From Petrolisthes cinctipes (lineage: Eukaryota > Arthropoda > Malacostraca > Decapoda > Porcellanidae), in NCBI GenBank assembly GCA_033782935.1, contig JAWQEG010000412.1, forward strand, positions 1,601,501 through 1,665,500: DNA of 64,000 nucleotides, given 5' to 3'. Positions within the stretch are counted from its first letter, which is position 1, and every line of letters begins with the position of its first letter. The position numbers and the translations under genes are program-made. A model generated the notes under the pieces. That model was not told where the DNA came from, made no database searches, and worked only from the letters and a program-made list of their open reading frames with translations. Below, in pieces: positions 12,201-26,600 of this stretch.

Positions 12201-15200
12201 ATCGATTTTCAGTATGTTTTTAACCTGTGTTTTGAAAATACTTTAACACGGAGTAGGTATGTACAGATCGCTTCTGGGACCCCAAAATATCGAATTTTCG
12301 GGTGTTTAGGGCCAGAATTTGAGATATAAACGGGTACAGAAGATGCATGCACATATCGACTTTTGGGCACCTAAAACATCGATTTTCAGTATGTTTTTGT
12401 CCTGTATTTTGAAAATACTCTAACACGGAGTAGGCATGTACAGATCGCTTCTGGGACCCCTAAATATCGAATTTGCGGGTGTTTTGGGCCTTAATTTGAG
12501 ATATCGACTTTTTGGCACCTAAAATATCGATTTTTAGCATGTTTTTAGCCTATATTTTGAAAATATTCTAGCACTGAGTAGGCATGTACAGATTGCTTCT
12601 GGGACCCAAAAATATTAAATTTTAGGGTGTTTTGAGCCTGAATTTGAGATATAAACGTGTACAGAAGATACATGCACATATTGACTTTGGGCATCTAAAA
12701 TATCGATTTTCGGCATGTTTTGGGCATGTATTTTGAAAATACTCTAACACGGAGTAGGCATGTACAGATCGCTTCTGGGACCCCAAAATATTGAATTTTC
12801 GTGTGTTTTGAGCCTGAATTTGAGATATAAACTTGTACTGAAGATGCATGAACATATCGATTTTTTGGCACCAAAAACATCGATTTTGAGCATGTTTTGG
12901 GCCTGTATTTTGAAAATACTCTAACACGGAGTAGGCATGTATAGATCGCTTCTGGGACCCCTAAATATCGAATTTTCGGGTGTTTTGGGCCTTAATTTGA
13001 GATATCGACTTTTTGGCACCTAAAATATCGATTTTTAGCATGTTTTTAGCCTATATTTTGAAAATATTCTAGCACTGAGTAGGCATGTACAGATCACTTC
13101 TGGGACCCCAAAATATCGAATTTTCGGATGTTTAGGGCCAGAATTTGAGATATAAACGGGTACAGAAGATGCATGCACATATCGACTTTTGGGCACCTAA
13201 AAGATCGATTTTCAGTATGTTTTTGGCCTGTATTTTGAAAATACTCTTACACGGAGTAGGCATGTACAGATCGCTTCTGGGACCCCTAAATATCGAATTT
13301 TCGGGTGTTGTGGGACTTAATTTGAGATATCGCCTTTACGCACCTAAAATATCGATTTTCAGTATGTTTTTGGCCTGTATTTTGAAAATACTCTAACACG
13401 GAGTAGGCATGTACAGATCGCTTCTGGAACCCCAAAATATCGAATTTTCGGTTGTTTAGGGCCAGAATTTCAGATATAAACGGGTACAGAAGATGCATGC
13501 ACATATCGACTTTTGGGCACCTAAAAGATCGATTTTCAGTATGTTTTTGGCCTGTATTTTGAAAATACTCTAACACGGAGTAGGCATTTACAGATCGCTT
13601 CTGGAACCCCTAAATATCGAATTTTCGGGTGTTTTGGGACTTAATTTGAGATATCGCCTTTACGCACCTAAAATATCGATTTTTACTATGTTTTGGGCCT
13701 GTATTTTAAAAATACTCTAACACGGAGTAGGCATGTACAGATCGCTTCTGGAACCCCTAAATATCGAATTTTTGGGTGTTTTGGGCCTTAATTTGAGATA
13801 TCGACTTTTTGGCACCTAAAATATCGATTTTTAGCATGTTTTTTCCCTATATTTTGAAAATATTCTAGCACTGAGTAGGCATGTACAGATTGCTTCTGGG
13901 ACCCCAAAATATTAAATTTTAGGGTGTTTTGAGCCTGAATTTGAGATATAAACGGGTACAGAAGATACATGCACATATTGACTTTGGGCATCTAAAATAT
14001 CGATTTTCGGCATGTTTTGGGCATGTATTTTGGAAATACTCTAACACGGAGTAGGCATATACAGATCGCTTCTGGGACCCCAAAATATCGAATTTTCGGG
14101 TGTTTTGAGCCTGAATTTGAGATATAAACGGGTACTGAAGATGCATGCACATATTGACTTTTTGGAACCTAAAACATCGATTATGAGCATGTTTTGGGCC
14201 TGTATTTTGAAAATACTCTAACACGGAGTAGGCATGTATAGATCGCTTCTGGGACCCCTAAATATCGAATTTTCGGGTGTATTGGGCCTTAATTTGAGAT
14301 ATCGACTTTTTGGCACCTAAAATATCGATTTTTTGCATGTTTTTAGCCTATATTTTGAAAAAATTCTAGCACTGAGTAGGCATGTACAGATTGCTTCTGG
14401 GACCCCAAAATTTTGAATTTACGGGTGTTTTGAGCCTGAATTTGAGATATAAACAAGTACAGAAGATGCATGCACATATCGACTTTTGGGCACCAAAAAG
14501 ATCGATTTTCAGTATGTTTTTGGCCTGTATTTTGAAAATACTCTAACACGGAGTAGGCATGTACAGATCGCATCTGGGACCCCTAAATATCAAATTTTCG
14601 AGTGTTTTGGGACTTAATTTGAGATATCGCCTTTACGCACCTAAAATATCGATTTTCAGTATGTTTTTTGCCTGTATTTTGAAAATACTCTAACACGGAG
14701 TAGGAATGTACAGATCGCTTCTGAGACCCCAAAATATCGAATTTTCGGGTGTTTTGAGCTTGAATTTGAGATATAAACAAGTACAGAAGATGCATGCACA
14801 TATCGACTTTTGGGCACCTAAAATATCGATTTTGAGCATGTTTTGAGCCTATATTTTGAAAACATTCTAGCTCTGAGTAGGCATGTACAGATCGCTTCTG
14901 GGACCCCAAAATATCGAATTTTCGGGTGTTTAGGGCTAGAATTTGAGATATAAACGGGTACAGAAGATGCATGCACATATCGACTTTTGGGCACCTAAAA
15001 GATCGATTTTCAGTATGTTTTTGGCCTCTATTTTAAAAATACTCTAACACGGAGTAGGCATGTACAGATCGCTTCTGGGACCCCTAAATATCGAATTTTC
15101 GGGTGTTTTGAGCCTGAATTTGAGATATAAACGGGTACTGAAGATGCATGCACAAATCGACTTTTTGGAACCTAAAACATCGATTTTGAGCATGTTTTGG

Positions 15201-16708
15201 GCCTGTATTTTGAAAATACTCTAACACGGAGTAGGCATGTATAGATCGCTTCTGGGACCCCTAAATATCGAATTTTCGGGTGTTTTGGCCCATAATTTGA
15301 GATATCGACTTTTTGGCACCTAAAATATCGATTTTTAGCATGTTTTTAGCCTATAATTTGAAAATATTCTCGCACTGAGTAGGCATGTACAGATTGCTTC
15401 TGGGACCCCAAAATATTGAGTTTTCGGGTGTTTAGGGCCAGAATTTGAGATATAAACGGGTACAGAAGATGCATGCACATATCGACTTTTGGTCACCTAA
15501 AAGATCAATTTTCAGTATGTTTTTGGCCTGTATTTTTAAAATACTCTAACACGGAGTAGGCATGTACAGATCGCTTCTGGGACCCCTAAATATCGAATTT
15601 TCGGGTGTTTTGGGATTGAATTTGAGATATCGACTTTTTGGCACCTAAAAGATCGATTTTTAGCATGTTTTAAGACTAAATTTTGAAAATATTCTAGCAC
15701 TGAGTAGGCATGTACAGATCGCTTCTGGGACCCCAAAATATCAAATTTTCAGGTGTTTTGAGCTTGAATTTGAGATATAAACAAGTACAGAAGATGCATG
15801 CACATATCGACTTTGGGCACCTAAAATATCGATTTTGAGCATGTTTTGAGCCTATATTTTGAAAACATTCTAGCTCTGAGTAGGCATGTACAGATCGCTT
15901 CTGGAACCCCAAAATATCGAATTTTCGGGTGTTTAGGGCCAGAATTTGAGATATAAACGAGTACAGAAGATGCATGCACATATCGACTTTTGGGCACCTA
16001 AAAGATCGATTTTCAGTATGTTTTTGGCCTGTATTTTGAAAATACTCTAACACGGAGTAGGCATGTACAGATCGCTTCTGGGACCCCAAAATATCAAATT
16101 TTCGGGTGTTTTGGGACTTAATTTGAGATATCGCCTTTACGCACCTAAAATATCGATTTTCAGTATGTTTTTTGCCTGTATTTTGAAAATACTCTAACAC
16201 GGAGTAGGCATGTACAGATCGCTTCTGAGCCCCCAAAATATCGAATTTTCGGGTGTTTAGGGCCAGAATTTGAAATATAAACGGGTACAGAAGATGCATG
16301 CACATATCGACTTTTTGGCACCTAAAACATCGATTTTCAGTATGTTTTTGGCCTGTATTTTGAAAATAATCTAACACGGAGTAGGCATGTACAGATCGCT
16401 TCTGGGACCCCTAAATATCGAATTTTCGGGTGCTTTGGGATTTAATTTGAGATATCGCCTTTACGCACCTAAAATATCGATTTTCAGTATGTTTTTGGGG
16501 TGTATTTTGAAAATACTCTAACACGGAGTAGGCATGTACAGATCGCTTCTGAGACCCAAAAATATCGAATTTTCGGGTGTTTAGGGCCAGAATTTGAGAT
16601 ATAAACGGGTACAGAAGATGCATGCAAATATCGACTTTTGGGCACCTAAAAGATCGATTTTCAGTATGTTTTTGGCCTGTATTTTGAAAATACTCTAACA
16701 TGGAGTAG
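9222..16708. repeat. 7,487-bp block present only in higher-order copy 2
   Basis: The left edge lies in the conserved gtaggcatgtacagatcgct segment at 9222 and the right edge at the same phase at 16709, so the block is a whole number of monomers and the array period is not broken. The portion from 10100 onward is more diverged monomer to monomer than its flanks. It contains monomers marked by the motif gggcatctaaaatatcg (near 11041, 11866, 12691 and 13988), a lineage also found at 40.0-42.2 kb. It may be an older stretch captured between recent copies, or the site where a recombination joined two array segments. Confidence 0.85.
10785..13259. repeat. Three tandem copies of an 825-bp, five-monomer repeat
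   Basis: The marker gggcatctaaaatatcg recurs at 11041, 11866 and 12691, spaced exactly 825 bp. Phase markers at 10785, 11610, 12434 and 13260 bound three units of 824-826 bp. The size fits three long plus two 147-bp short monomers. The copies are clearly related (each has a cgattttttggcacc monomer about 170 bp after the marker) but carry many private changes, so this duplication looks older than those in copies 3 and 5. Confidence 0.82.
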
Positions 16709-19700
16709 GCATGTACAGATCGCTTCTGGGACCCCTAAATATTGAATTTTCGGGTGTTTTGGGACTGAATTTGAGATATCGACTTTTTGGCACCTAAAAG
16801 ATCGATTTTTAGCATGTTTTTAGCCTATATTTTGAAAATATTCTAGCACTGAGTAGGCATGTACAGATCGCTTCTGGGACCCCAAAATATCGAATTTTCG
16901 GGTGTTTTGAGCTTGAATTTGAGATATAAACGAGTACAGAAGATGCATGCACATATCGACTTTTGGGCACCTAAAATATCGATTTTGAGCATGTTTTGAG
17001 CCTATATTTTGAAAACATTCTAGCTCTGAGTAGGCATGTACAAATCGCTTCTGGGACCCCAAAATATCGAATTTTCGGGTGTTTAGGGCCTGAATTAAGG
17101 ATATAAACGGGTACAGAAGATGCATGCACATATCGACTTTGGGCACCTAAAATATCGATTTTGAGCATGTTTTGAGCCTATATTTTGAAAACATTCTAGC
17201 TCTGAGTAGGCATGTACAGATCGCTTCTGGAACCCCAAAATATCGAATTTTCGGGTGTTTAGGGCCAGAATTTGAGATATAAACGAGTACAGAAGATGCA
17301 TGCACATATCGACTTTTAGGCACCTAAAATATCGATTTTTAGCATGTTTTTAGCCTATATTTTGAAAATATTCTAGCACTGAGTAGGCATGTACAGATCG
17401 CTTCTGGGACCCCAAAATATCGATATTTCGGGTGTTTTGAGCTTGAATTTGAGATATAAACGAGTACAGAAGATGCATGCACATATCTACTTTTGGGCAC
17501 CTAAAAGATCGATTTTTAGTATGTTTTTGGCCTTTATTTTGAAAATACTCTAACACGGAGTAGGCATGTACAGATCGCTTCTGGGACCCCTAAATATCGA
17601 ATTTTCGGGTGTTTTGGGACTGAATTTGAGATATCGCATTTACGCACCTAAAATATCGATTTTCAGTATGTTTTTGGCCTGTATTTTGAAAATACTCTAA
17701 CACGGAGTAGGCATGTACAGATTGCTTTTGGGACCCCAAAATATCGAATTTTCGGGTGTTTAGGGCCAGAATTTGAGATATAAACGGGTACAGATGATGC
17801 ATGCACTTATCGACTTTTGGGCACCTAAAATATCGATTTTCAGTATGTTTTTGGCCTGTATTTTGAAAATCCTCTAACACGGAATAGGCATGTACAGATC
17901 GCTTCTGGGACCCCAAAATATCGAATTTTCGGGTGTTTTGAGCCTGAATTTGAGATATAAACGGGTACTGAAGATGCATGCACATATTGACTTTAGGCAT
18001 CTAAAATATCGATTTTCAGCATGTTTTGGGCATGTATTTAAAAAATACTCTAACACGGAATAGGCATGTACAGATCGCTTCTGGGACCCCTAAATATCGA
18101 ATTTTCGGGTGTTTTGGGCCTGAATTTGAGATATCGCCTCTATGCACCTAAAATATCGATTTTTAGCATGTTTTGAGCTCATATTTTGAAAATATTCTAG
18201 CACTGAGTAGGCATGTACAGATCGCTTCTGGGACCCCTAAATATCAAATTTTCGGGTGTTTAGGGCCATAATTTGAGATATAAACGGGTACAGAAGATGC
18301 ATGCACATATCGACTTTTGGGCACCTAAAAGATCGATTTTCAGTATGTTTTTGGCCCGTATTTTGAAAATACTCTAACACGGAGTAGGCATGTACAGATC
18401 GCTTCTGGGACCCCAAAATATCGAATTTTCGGGTGTTTTGAGCCTGAATTTGAGATATAAACGGGTACTGAAGATGCATGCACATATCGACTTTTTGGAA
18501 CCTAAAACATCGATTTTGAGCATGTTTTGGGCCTGTATTTTGAAAATACTCTAACACGGAGTAGGCATGTATAGATCGCTTCTGGGACCCCTAAATATCG
18601 ATTTTTCGGGTGTTTTGGCCCTTAATTTGAGATATCGACTTTTTGGCACCTAAAATATCGATTTTTAGCATGTTTTGAGCCTATATTTTGAAAATATTCT
18701 AGCACTGAGTACGCATGTACAGATTGCTTCTGGGATCCCAAAATATTGAATTTTCGGGTGTTTAGGGCCAGAATTTGAGATTTAAACGGGTACAGAAGAT
18801 GCATGCACATATCGACTTTTGGTCACCTAAAAGATTAATTTTCAGTATGTTTTTGGCATGTATTTTGAAAATACTCTAACACGGAGTAGGCATGTACAGA
18901 TCGCTTCTGGGACCCCTAAATATCGAATTTTCGGGTGTTTTGGGCCTGAATTTGAGATATCGACTTTTTGGCACCTAAAATATCGATTTTTAGCATGTTT
19001 TTAGACTAAATTTTGAAAATATTCTAGCACTGAGTAGGCATGTACAGATCGCTTCTGGGACCCCAAAATATCGAATTTTCAGGTGTTTTGAGCTTGAATT
19101 TGAGATATAAACGAGTACAGAAGATGCATGCACATATCGACTTTTGGGCACCTAAAATATCGATTTTGAGCATGTTTTGAGCCTATATTTTGAAAACATT
19201 CTAGCTCTGAGTAGGCATGTACAGATCGCTTCCGGGACCCAAAAATATCGAATTTTCGGGTGTTTAAGGCCAGAATTTGAGATATAAACGAGTACAGAAG
19301 ATGCATGCACATATCGACTTTTTGGCACCTAAAAGATCGATTTTCAGTATGTTTTTGGCCTGTATTTTGAAAATACTCTAACACGGAGTAGGCATGTACA
19401 AATCGCTTCTGGGACCCCTAAATATCGAATTTTCGGGTGTTTTGGGACTTAATTTGAGATATTGCCTTTACGCACCTAAAATATCGATTTTCAGTATGTT
19501 TTTTGCCTCTATTTTGAAAATACTCTAACACGGAGTAGGCATGTACAGATCGATTCTGAGACCACAAAATATCGAATTTTCGGGTGTTTATGGCCAGAAT
19601 TTGAGATATAAACGGGTACAGAAGATACATGCACATATCGACTTTTGGGCACCTAAAAGATCGATTTTCAGTATGTTTTTGGCCTGTATTTTGAAAATAC

Positions 19701-22700
19701 TCTAACACGGAGTAGGCATGTACAGATCGCTTCTGGGACCCCTAAATATCGAATTTTCGGGTGTTTTAAGCCTGAATTTGAGATATAAACAGGTACTGAA
19801 GATGCATGCACATATCGACTTTTTGGAACCTAAAACATCGATTTTGAGCATGTTCTGGGCCTGTATTTTGAAAATACTCTAACACGGAGTAGGCATGTAT
19901 AGATCGCCCCAAGGACCCCTAAATATCGAATTTTCGGGTGTTTTGGGCCTTAATTTGAGTTACGACTTTTTGGCACCTAAAATATCGATTTTTAGCATGT
20001 TTTTAGCTTATAATTTGAAAATATTCTAGCACTGAGTAGGCATGTACAGATTGCTTCTGGGACCCCAAAATAGTGAATTTTCGGGTGTTTAGGGCCAGAA
20101 TTTGAGATATAAACGGGTACTGAAGATGAATGCACATATCGACTTTTGGGCACCAAAAAGATCGATTTTCAGTATGTTTTTGGCCTGTAATTTGAAAATA
20201 CTCTAACACGGAGTAGTCATGTACAGATCGCTTCTGGGACCCCTAAATATCGAATTTTCGGGTGTTTTGGGACAGAATTTGAGATATCGACTTTTTGGCA
20301 CCTAAAATATCGATTTTTAGCATGTTTTGAGCCTATATTTTGAAAATATTCTAGCACTGACTAGGCATGTACAGATCGCTTCTGGGACCCCAAAATATCG
20401 AATTTTCAGGTGTTTTGAACTTGAATTTGAGATATAAACGAGTACAGAAGATGCATGCACATATCGACTTTTTGGCACCTAAAACATCGATTTTGAGCAT
20501 GTTTTGGGCCTGTATTTTGTAAATACTCTAACACCGATTAGGCATGTACAGATCGCTTTTGGGACCCCAAAATATCGAATTTTCGGGTGTTTTGGGCCTG
20601 AATTTGAGATATCGACTTTTTGGCACCTAAAATATCGATTTTTAGCATGTTTTGAGCCTATAATTTGAAAATATTCTAGCACTGAGTAGGCATGTACAGA
20701 TCGCTTCAGGGACCCCAAAATATCGAATTTTCGTGTGTTTTGAGCCTGAATTTGAGATATAAACGAGTACAGAAGATGCATGCACATATCGACTTTTGGG
20801 CACCTAAAATATCGATTTTCAATATATTTTGGCCTGTATTTTGAAAATACTCTAACACGGAGTAGGCATGTACAGATCGCTTCTGGGACCCCAAAATATC
20901 GAATTTTCGGGTGTTTTGAGCGTGAATTTGAGATATAAACGGGTACTGAAGATGCATGCACATATCGACTTTTGGGGACCTAAAACATCGATTTTGAGCA
21001 TGTTTTAAGCCTTTATTTTGAAAATACTCTAACACGGAGTAGGCATGTGCAGATCGCTTCTGGGACCCAAAAATATCGAATTTTCGGGTTTTTAGGGCCA
21101 GAATTTGAGATATAAACGGGTACAGAAGATGCATGCACATATCTACTTTTGGGCACCTAAAAGATCGATTTTCAGTATGTTTTTGGCCTTAATTTTGAAA
21201 ATACTCTAACACGGAGTAGGCATGTACAGATCGCTTTTGGGACGCCTAAATATCGAATTTTCGGGTGTTTTTGGCCTTAATTTGAGATATCGCCTTTACG
21301 CACCTAAAATATCGATTTTTAGCATGTTTTGAGCCTATATTTTTAAAATATTCTAGCACTGAGTAGGCATGTACAGATCGCTTCTGGGACCCCAAAATAT
21401 CGAATTTTCGGGTGTTTTGAGCCTGAATTTAAGATATAAAGGAGTACAGAAGATGCATGCACATATCGACTTTTGGGCACCTAAAATATCGATTTTGAGC
21501 ATGTTTTGAGCCTATATTTTGAAAACATTCTAGCACTGAGTAGGCATGTACAGATCGCTTCTGGGACCCCAAATACCGAATTTTCGGGTGTTTTGAGCCG
21601 GAATTTGAGATATAAACGAGTATAGAAGATGCATACACATATTGACTTTGGGCACCAAAAATATCGATTTTCAGCATGTTTTAAGCCAGAATTTTGAAAT
21701 TACTCTAACACGGAGTAGGCAAGTACAGATCGCTTCTGGGACCCCAAAATATCGAATTTTCGGGGGTTTTGGGCCAGAATTTGAGATATAAACGGGTACA
21801 GAAGATGCATGCACATATCGACTTTTGGGCACCTAAAAGATCGATTTTCAGTATGTTTTTGGCCTCTATTTTCAAAATACTCTAACACGGAGTAGGCATG
21901 TACAGATTGCTTCTGGGACCCCAAAATATCGAATTATCGGGTGTTTTGGGCCTTAATTTGAGATATCGACTTTTTGGCACCTAAAATATCGATTTTTAGC
22001 ATGTTTTTAGCCTATATTTTAAAAATATATTAGCACTGAGTAGACATGTACAGATTGCTTCTGGGACCCCAAAATATTGAATTTTCGGGTGTTTTTGAGC
22101 CAGAATTTGAGATATAAACGGGTACAGAAGATACATGCACATATTGACTTTGGGTATCTAAAATATCGAATTTCAGCATGTTTTTAGCATATATTTTGAA
22201 AATATTCTAGCACTGAGTAGGCATGTACAGATTGCTTCTGGGACCCCAAAACATTGAATTTTCGGGTGTTTACGGCCAGAATTTAAGATATAAACGGGTA
22301 CTGAAGATGCATGCACATATCGACTTTTTGGAACCTAAAACATCGATTTTGAGCATGTTTTGGGCCTGTATTTTGAAAATACTCTAACACGGAGTAGGCA
22401 TGTATAGATCGCTTCTGGGACCCCTAAATATCGATTTTTCGGGTGTTTTGGCCCTTGATTTGAGATATCGACTTTTTGGCACCTAAAATATCGATTTTTA
22501 GCATGTTTTGAGCCTATATTTTGAAAATATTCTAGCACTGAGTACGCATGTACAGATTGCTTCTGGGACCCCTAAATATCGAATTTTCGGGTGTTTTGGG
22601 CCTGAATTTGAGATATCGCCTCTATGCACCTAAAATGTCGATTTTTGGCATGTTTTGAGCTCATATTTTGAAAATACTCTAACACGGAGTAGGCATGTAC

Positions 22701-23696
22701 AGATCGCTTCTGGGACCCCAAAATATCGAATTTTCGGGTGTTTTGAGCCTGAATTTGAGATATAAACGGGTACTGAAGATGCATGCACATATCGACTTTT
22801 TGGAACCTAAAACATCGATTTTGAGCATGTTTTGGGCCTGTATTTTGAAAATACTCTAACACGGAGTAGGCATGTATAGATCGCTTCTGGGACCCCTAAA
22901 TATCGATTTTTCGGGTGTTTTGGCCCTTAATTTGAGATATCGACTTTTTGGCACCTAAAATATCGATTTTTAGCATGTTTTGAGCCTATATTTTGAAAAT
23001 ATTCTAGCACTGAGTACGCATGTACAGATTGCTTCTGGGATCCCAAAATATTGAATTTTCGGGTGTTTAGGGCCAGAATTTGAGATTTAAACGGGTACAG
23101 AAGATGCATGCACATATCGACTTTTGGTCACCTAAAAGATTAATTTTCAGTATGTTTTTGGCATGTATTTTGAAAATACTCTAACACGGAGTAGGCATGT
23201 ACAGATCGCTTCTGGGACCCCTAAATATCGGATTTTCGGGTGTTTTGGGACTGAATTTGAGATATCGACTTTTTGGCACCTAAAAGATCGATTTTTAGCA
23301 TGTTTTTAGACTAAATTTTGAAAATATTCTAGCACTGAGTAGGCATGTACAGATCGCTTCTGGGACCCCAAAATATCGAATTTTCAGGTGTTTTGAGCTT
23401 GAATTTGAGATATAAACGAGTACAGAAGATGCATGCACATATCGACTTTTGGGCACCTAAAATATCGATTTTGAGCATGTTTTGAGCCTATATTTTGAAA
23501 ACATTCTAGCTCTGAGTAGACATGTACAGTTTGCTTCTGGGACCCAAAAATATCAAATTTTCGGGTGTTTAGGGCCAGAATTTGAGATATAAACGAGTAC
23601 AGAAGATGCATGCACATATCGACTTTTTGGCACCTAAAAGATCGATTTTCAGTATGTTTTTGGCCTGTATTTTGAAAATACTCTAACACGGAGTAG

Positions 23697-26600
23697 GCAT
23701 GTACAGATCGCTTCTGGGACCCCTAAATATCGAATTTTCGGGTGTTTTGGGACTTAATTTGAGATATTGCCTTTACGCACCTAAAATATCGATTTTCAGT
23801 ATGTTTTTTGCCTCTATTTTGAAAATACTCTAACACGGAGTAGGCATGTACAGATCGATTCTGAGACCACAAAATATCGAATTTTCGGGTGTTTATGGCC
23901 AGAATTTGAGATATAAACGGGTACAGAAGATACATGCACATATCGACTTTTGGGCACCTAAAAGATCGATTTTCAGTATGTTTTTGGCCTGTATTTTGAA
24001 AATACTCTAACACGGAGTAGGCATGTACAGATCGCTTCTGGGACCCCTAAATATCGAATTTTCGGGTGTTTTAAGCCTGAATTTGAGATATAAACAGGTA
24101 CTGAAGATGCATGCACATATCGACTTTTTGGAACCTAAAACATCGATTTTGAGCATGTTCTGGGCCTGTATTTTGAAAATACTCTAACACGGAGTAGGCA
24201 TGTATAGATCGCCCCAAGGACCCCTAAATATCGAATTTTCGGGTGTTTTGGGCCTTAATTTGAGTTACGACTTTTTGGCACCTAAAATATCGATTTTTAG
24301 CATGTTTTTAGCCTATAATTTGAAAATATTCTAGCACTGAGTAGGCATGTACAGATTGCTTCTGGGATCCCAAAATATTGAATTTTCGGGTGTTTAGGGC
24401 CAGAATTTGAGATTTAAACGGGTACAGAAGATGCATGCACATATCGACTTTTGGTCACCTAAAAGATTAATTTTCAGTATGTTTTTGGCATGTATTTTGA
24501 AAATACTCTAACACGGAGTAGGCATGTACAGATCGCTTCTGGGACCCCTAAATATCGAATTTTCGGGTGTTTTGGGACTGAATTTGAGATATCGACTTTT
24601 TGGCACCTAAAAGATCGATTTTTAGCATGTTTTGAGCCTATATTTTGAAAATATTCTAGCACTGAGTAGGCATGTACAGATCGCTTCTGGGACCCCAAAA
24701 TATCGAATTTTCAGGTGTTTTGAGCTTGAATTTGAGATATAAACGAGTACAGAAGATGCATGCACATATCGACTTTTGGGCACCTAAAATATCGATTTTG
24801 AGCATGTTTTGAGCCTATATTTTGAAAACATTCTAGCTCTGAGTAGGCATGTACAGATCGCTTCTGGGACCCAAAAATATCGAATTTTCGGGTGTTTAAG
24901 GCCAGAATTTGAGATATAAACGAGTACAGAAGATGCATGCACATATCGACTTTTTGGCACCTAAAAGATCGATTTTCAGTATGTTTTTGGCCTGTATTTT
25001 GAAAATACTCTAACACGGAGTAGGCATGTACAAATCGCTTCTGGGACCCCTAAATATCGAATTTTCGGGTGTTTTGGGACTTAATTTGAGATATTGCCTT
25101 TACGCACCTAAAATATCGATTTTCAGTATGTTTTTTGCCTGTATTTTGAAAATACTCTAACACGGAGTAGGCATGTACAGATCGCTTCTGAGACCACAAA
25201 ATATCGAATTTTCGGGTGTTTATGGCCAGAATTTGAGATATAAACGGGTACAGAAGATACATGCACATATCGACTTTTGGGCACCTAAAAGATCGATTTT
25301 CAGTATGTTTTTGGCCTGTATTTTGAAAATACTCTAACACGGAGTAGGCATGTACAGATCGCTTCTGGGACCCCTAAATATCGAATTTTCGGGTGTTTTA
25401 AGCCTGAATTTGAGATATAAACAGGTACTGAAGATGCATGCACATATCGACTTTTTGGAACCTAAAACATCGATTTTGAGCATGTTCTGGGCCTGTATTT
25501 TGAAAATACTCTAACACGGAGTAGGCATGTATAGATCGCACCAAGGACCCCTAAATATCGAATTTTCGGGTGTTTTGGGCCTTAATTTGAGTTACGACTT
25601 TTTGGCACCTAAAATATCGATTTTTAGCATGTTTTTAGCCTATAATTTGAAAATATTCTAGCACTGAGTAGGCATGTACAGATTGCTTCTGGGACCCCAA
25701 AATAGTGAATTTTCGGGTGTTTAGGGCCAGAATTTGAGATATAAACGGGTACTGAAGATGAATGCACATATCGACTTTTTGGCACCTAAAAGATCGATTT
25801 TCAGTATGTTTTTGGCCTGTATTTTGAAAATACTCTAACACGGAGTAGGCATGTACAGATCGCTTCTGGGACCCCTAAATATCGAATTTTCGGGTGTTTT
25901 GGGACTTAATTTGAGATATTGCCTTTACGCACCTAAAATATCGATTTTCAGTATGTTTTTTGCCTCTATTTTGAAAATACTCTAACACGGAGTAGGCATG
26001 TACAGATCGATTCTGAGACCACAAAATATCGAATTTTCGGGTGTTTATGGCCAGAATTTGAGATATAAACGGGTACAGAAGATACATGCACATATCGACT
26101 TTTGGGCACCTAAAAGATCGATTTTCAGTATGTTTTTGGCCTGTATTTTGAAAATACTCTAACACGGAGTAGGCATGTACAGATCGCTTCTGGGACCCCT
26201 AAATATCGAATTTTCGGGTGTTTTAAGCCTGAATTTGAGATATAAACAGGTACTGAAGATGCATGCACATATCGACTTTTTGGAACCTAAAACATCGATT
26301 TTGAGCATGTTCTGGGCCTGTATTTTGAAAATACTCTAACACGGAGTAGGCATGTATAGATCGCCCCAAGGACCCCTAAATATCGAATTTTCGGGTGTTT
26401 TGGGCCTTAATTTGAGTTACGACTTTTTGGCACCTAAAATATCGATTTTTAGCATGTTTCTAGCCTATAATTTGAAAATATTCTAGCACTGAGTAGGCAT
26501 GTACAGATTGCTTCTGGGATCCCAAAATATTGAATTTTCGGGTGTTTAGGGCCAGAATTTGAGATTTAAACGGGTACAGAAGATGCATGCACATATCGAC

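Larger units (their letters stand above)
6695..20815. repeat. Higher-order copy 2 (14,121 bp) with a 7,487-bp extra block
   Basis: Colinear with copy 1 from 6695 to about 9222, and again from 16709 to 20815. Between these lies 7,487 bp absent from copy 1 at that point. The first part of the extra block, about 9222-10100, matches copy 1 at 4917-5795 (offset 4,305). The remainder, 10100-16708, has no long near-identical partner in the window. Confidence 0.9.

Noticed and set aside
15694..16377. 227-codon open frame on the minus strand, and many similar frames of 60-216 codons
   Set aside because: The predicted product is a 59-residue repeat that follows the satellite period. 177 and 147 are multiples of three, so a frame free of stops in one monomer stays open through neighbours until a 148-bp or variant unit shifts it. 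There is no promoter, splice signal, unique domain or consistent start, and identical frames recur in every copy. I do not call any of them a gene.
10100..16708. Transposon insertion as the cause of the block in copy 2
   Set aside because: The block is made of the same satellite, in the same phase and orientation. No terminal repeats, target-site duplication or coding region is visible at its edges.
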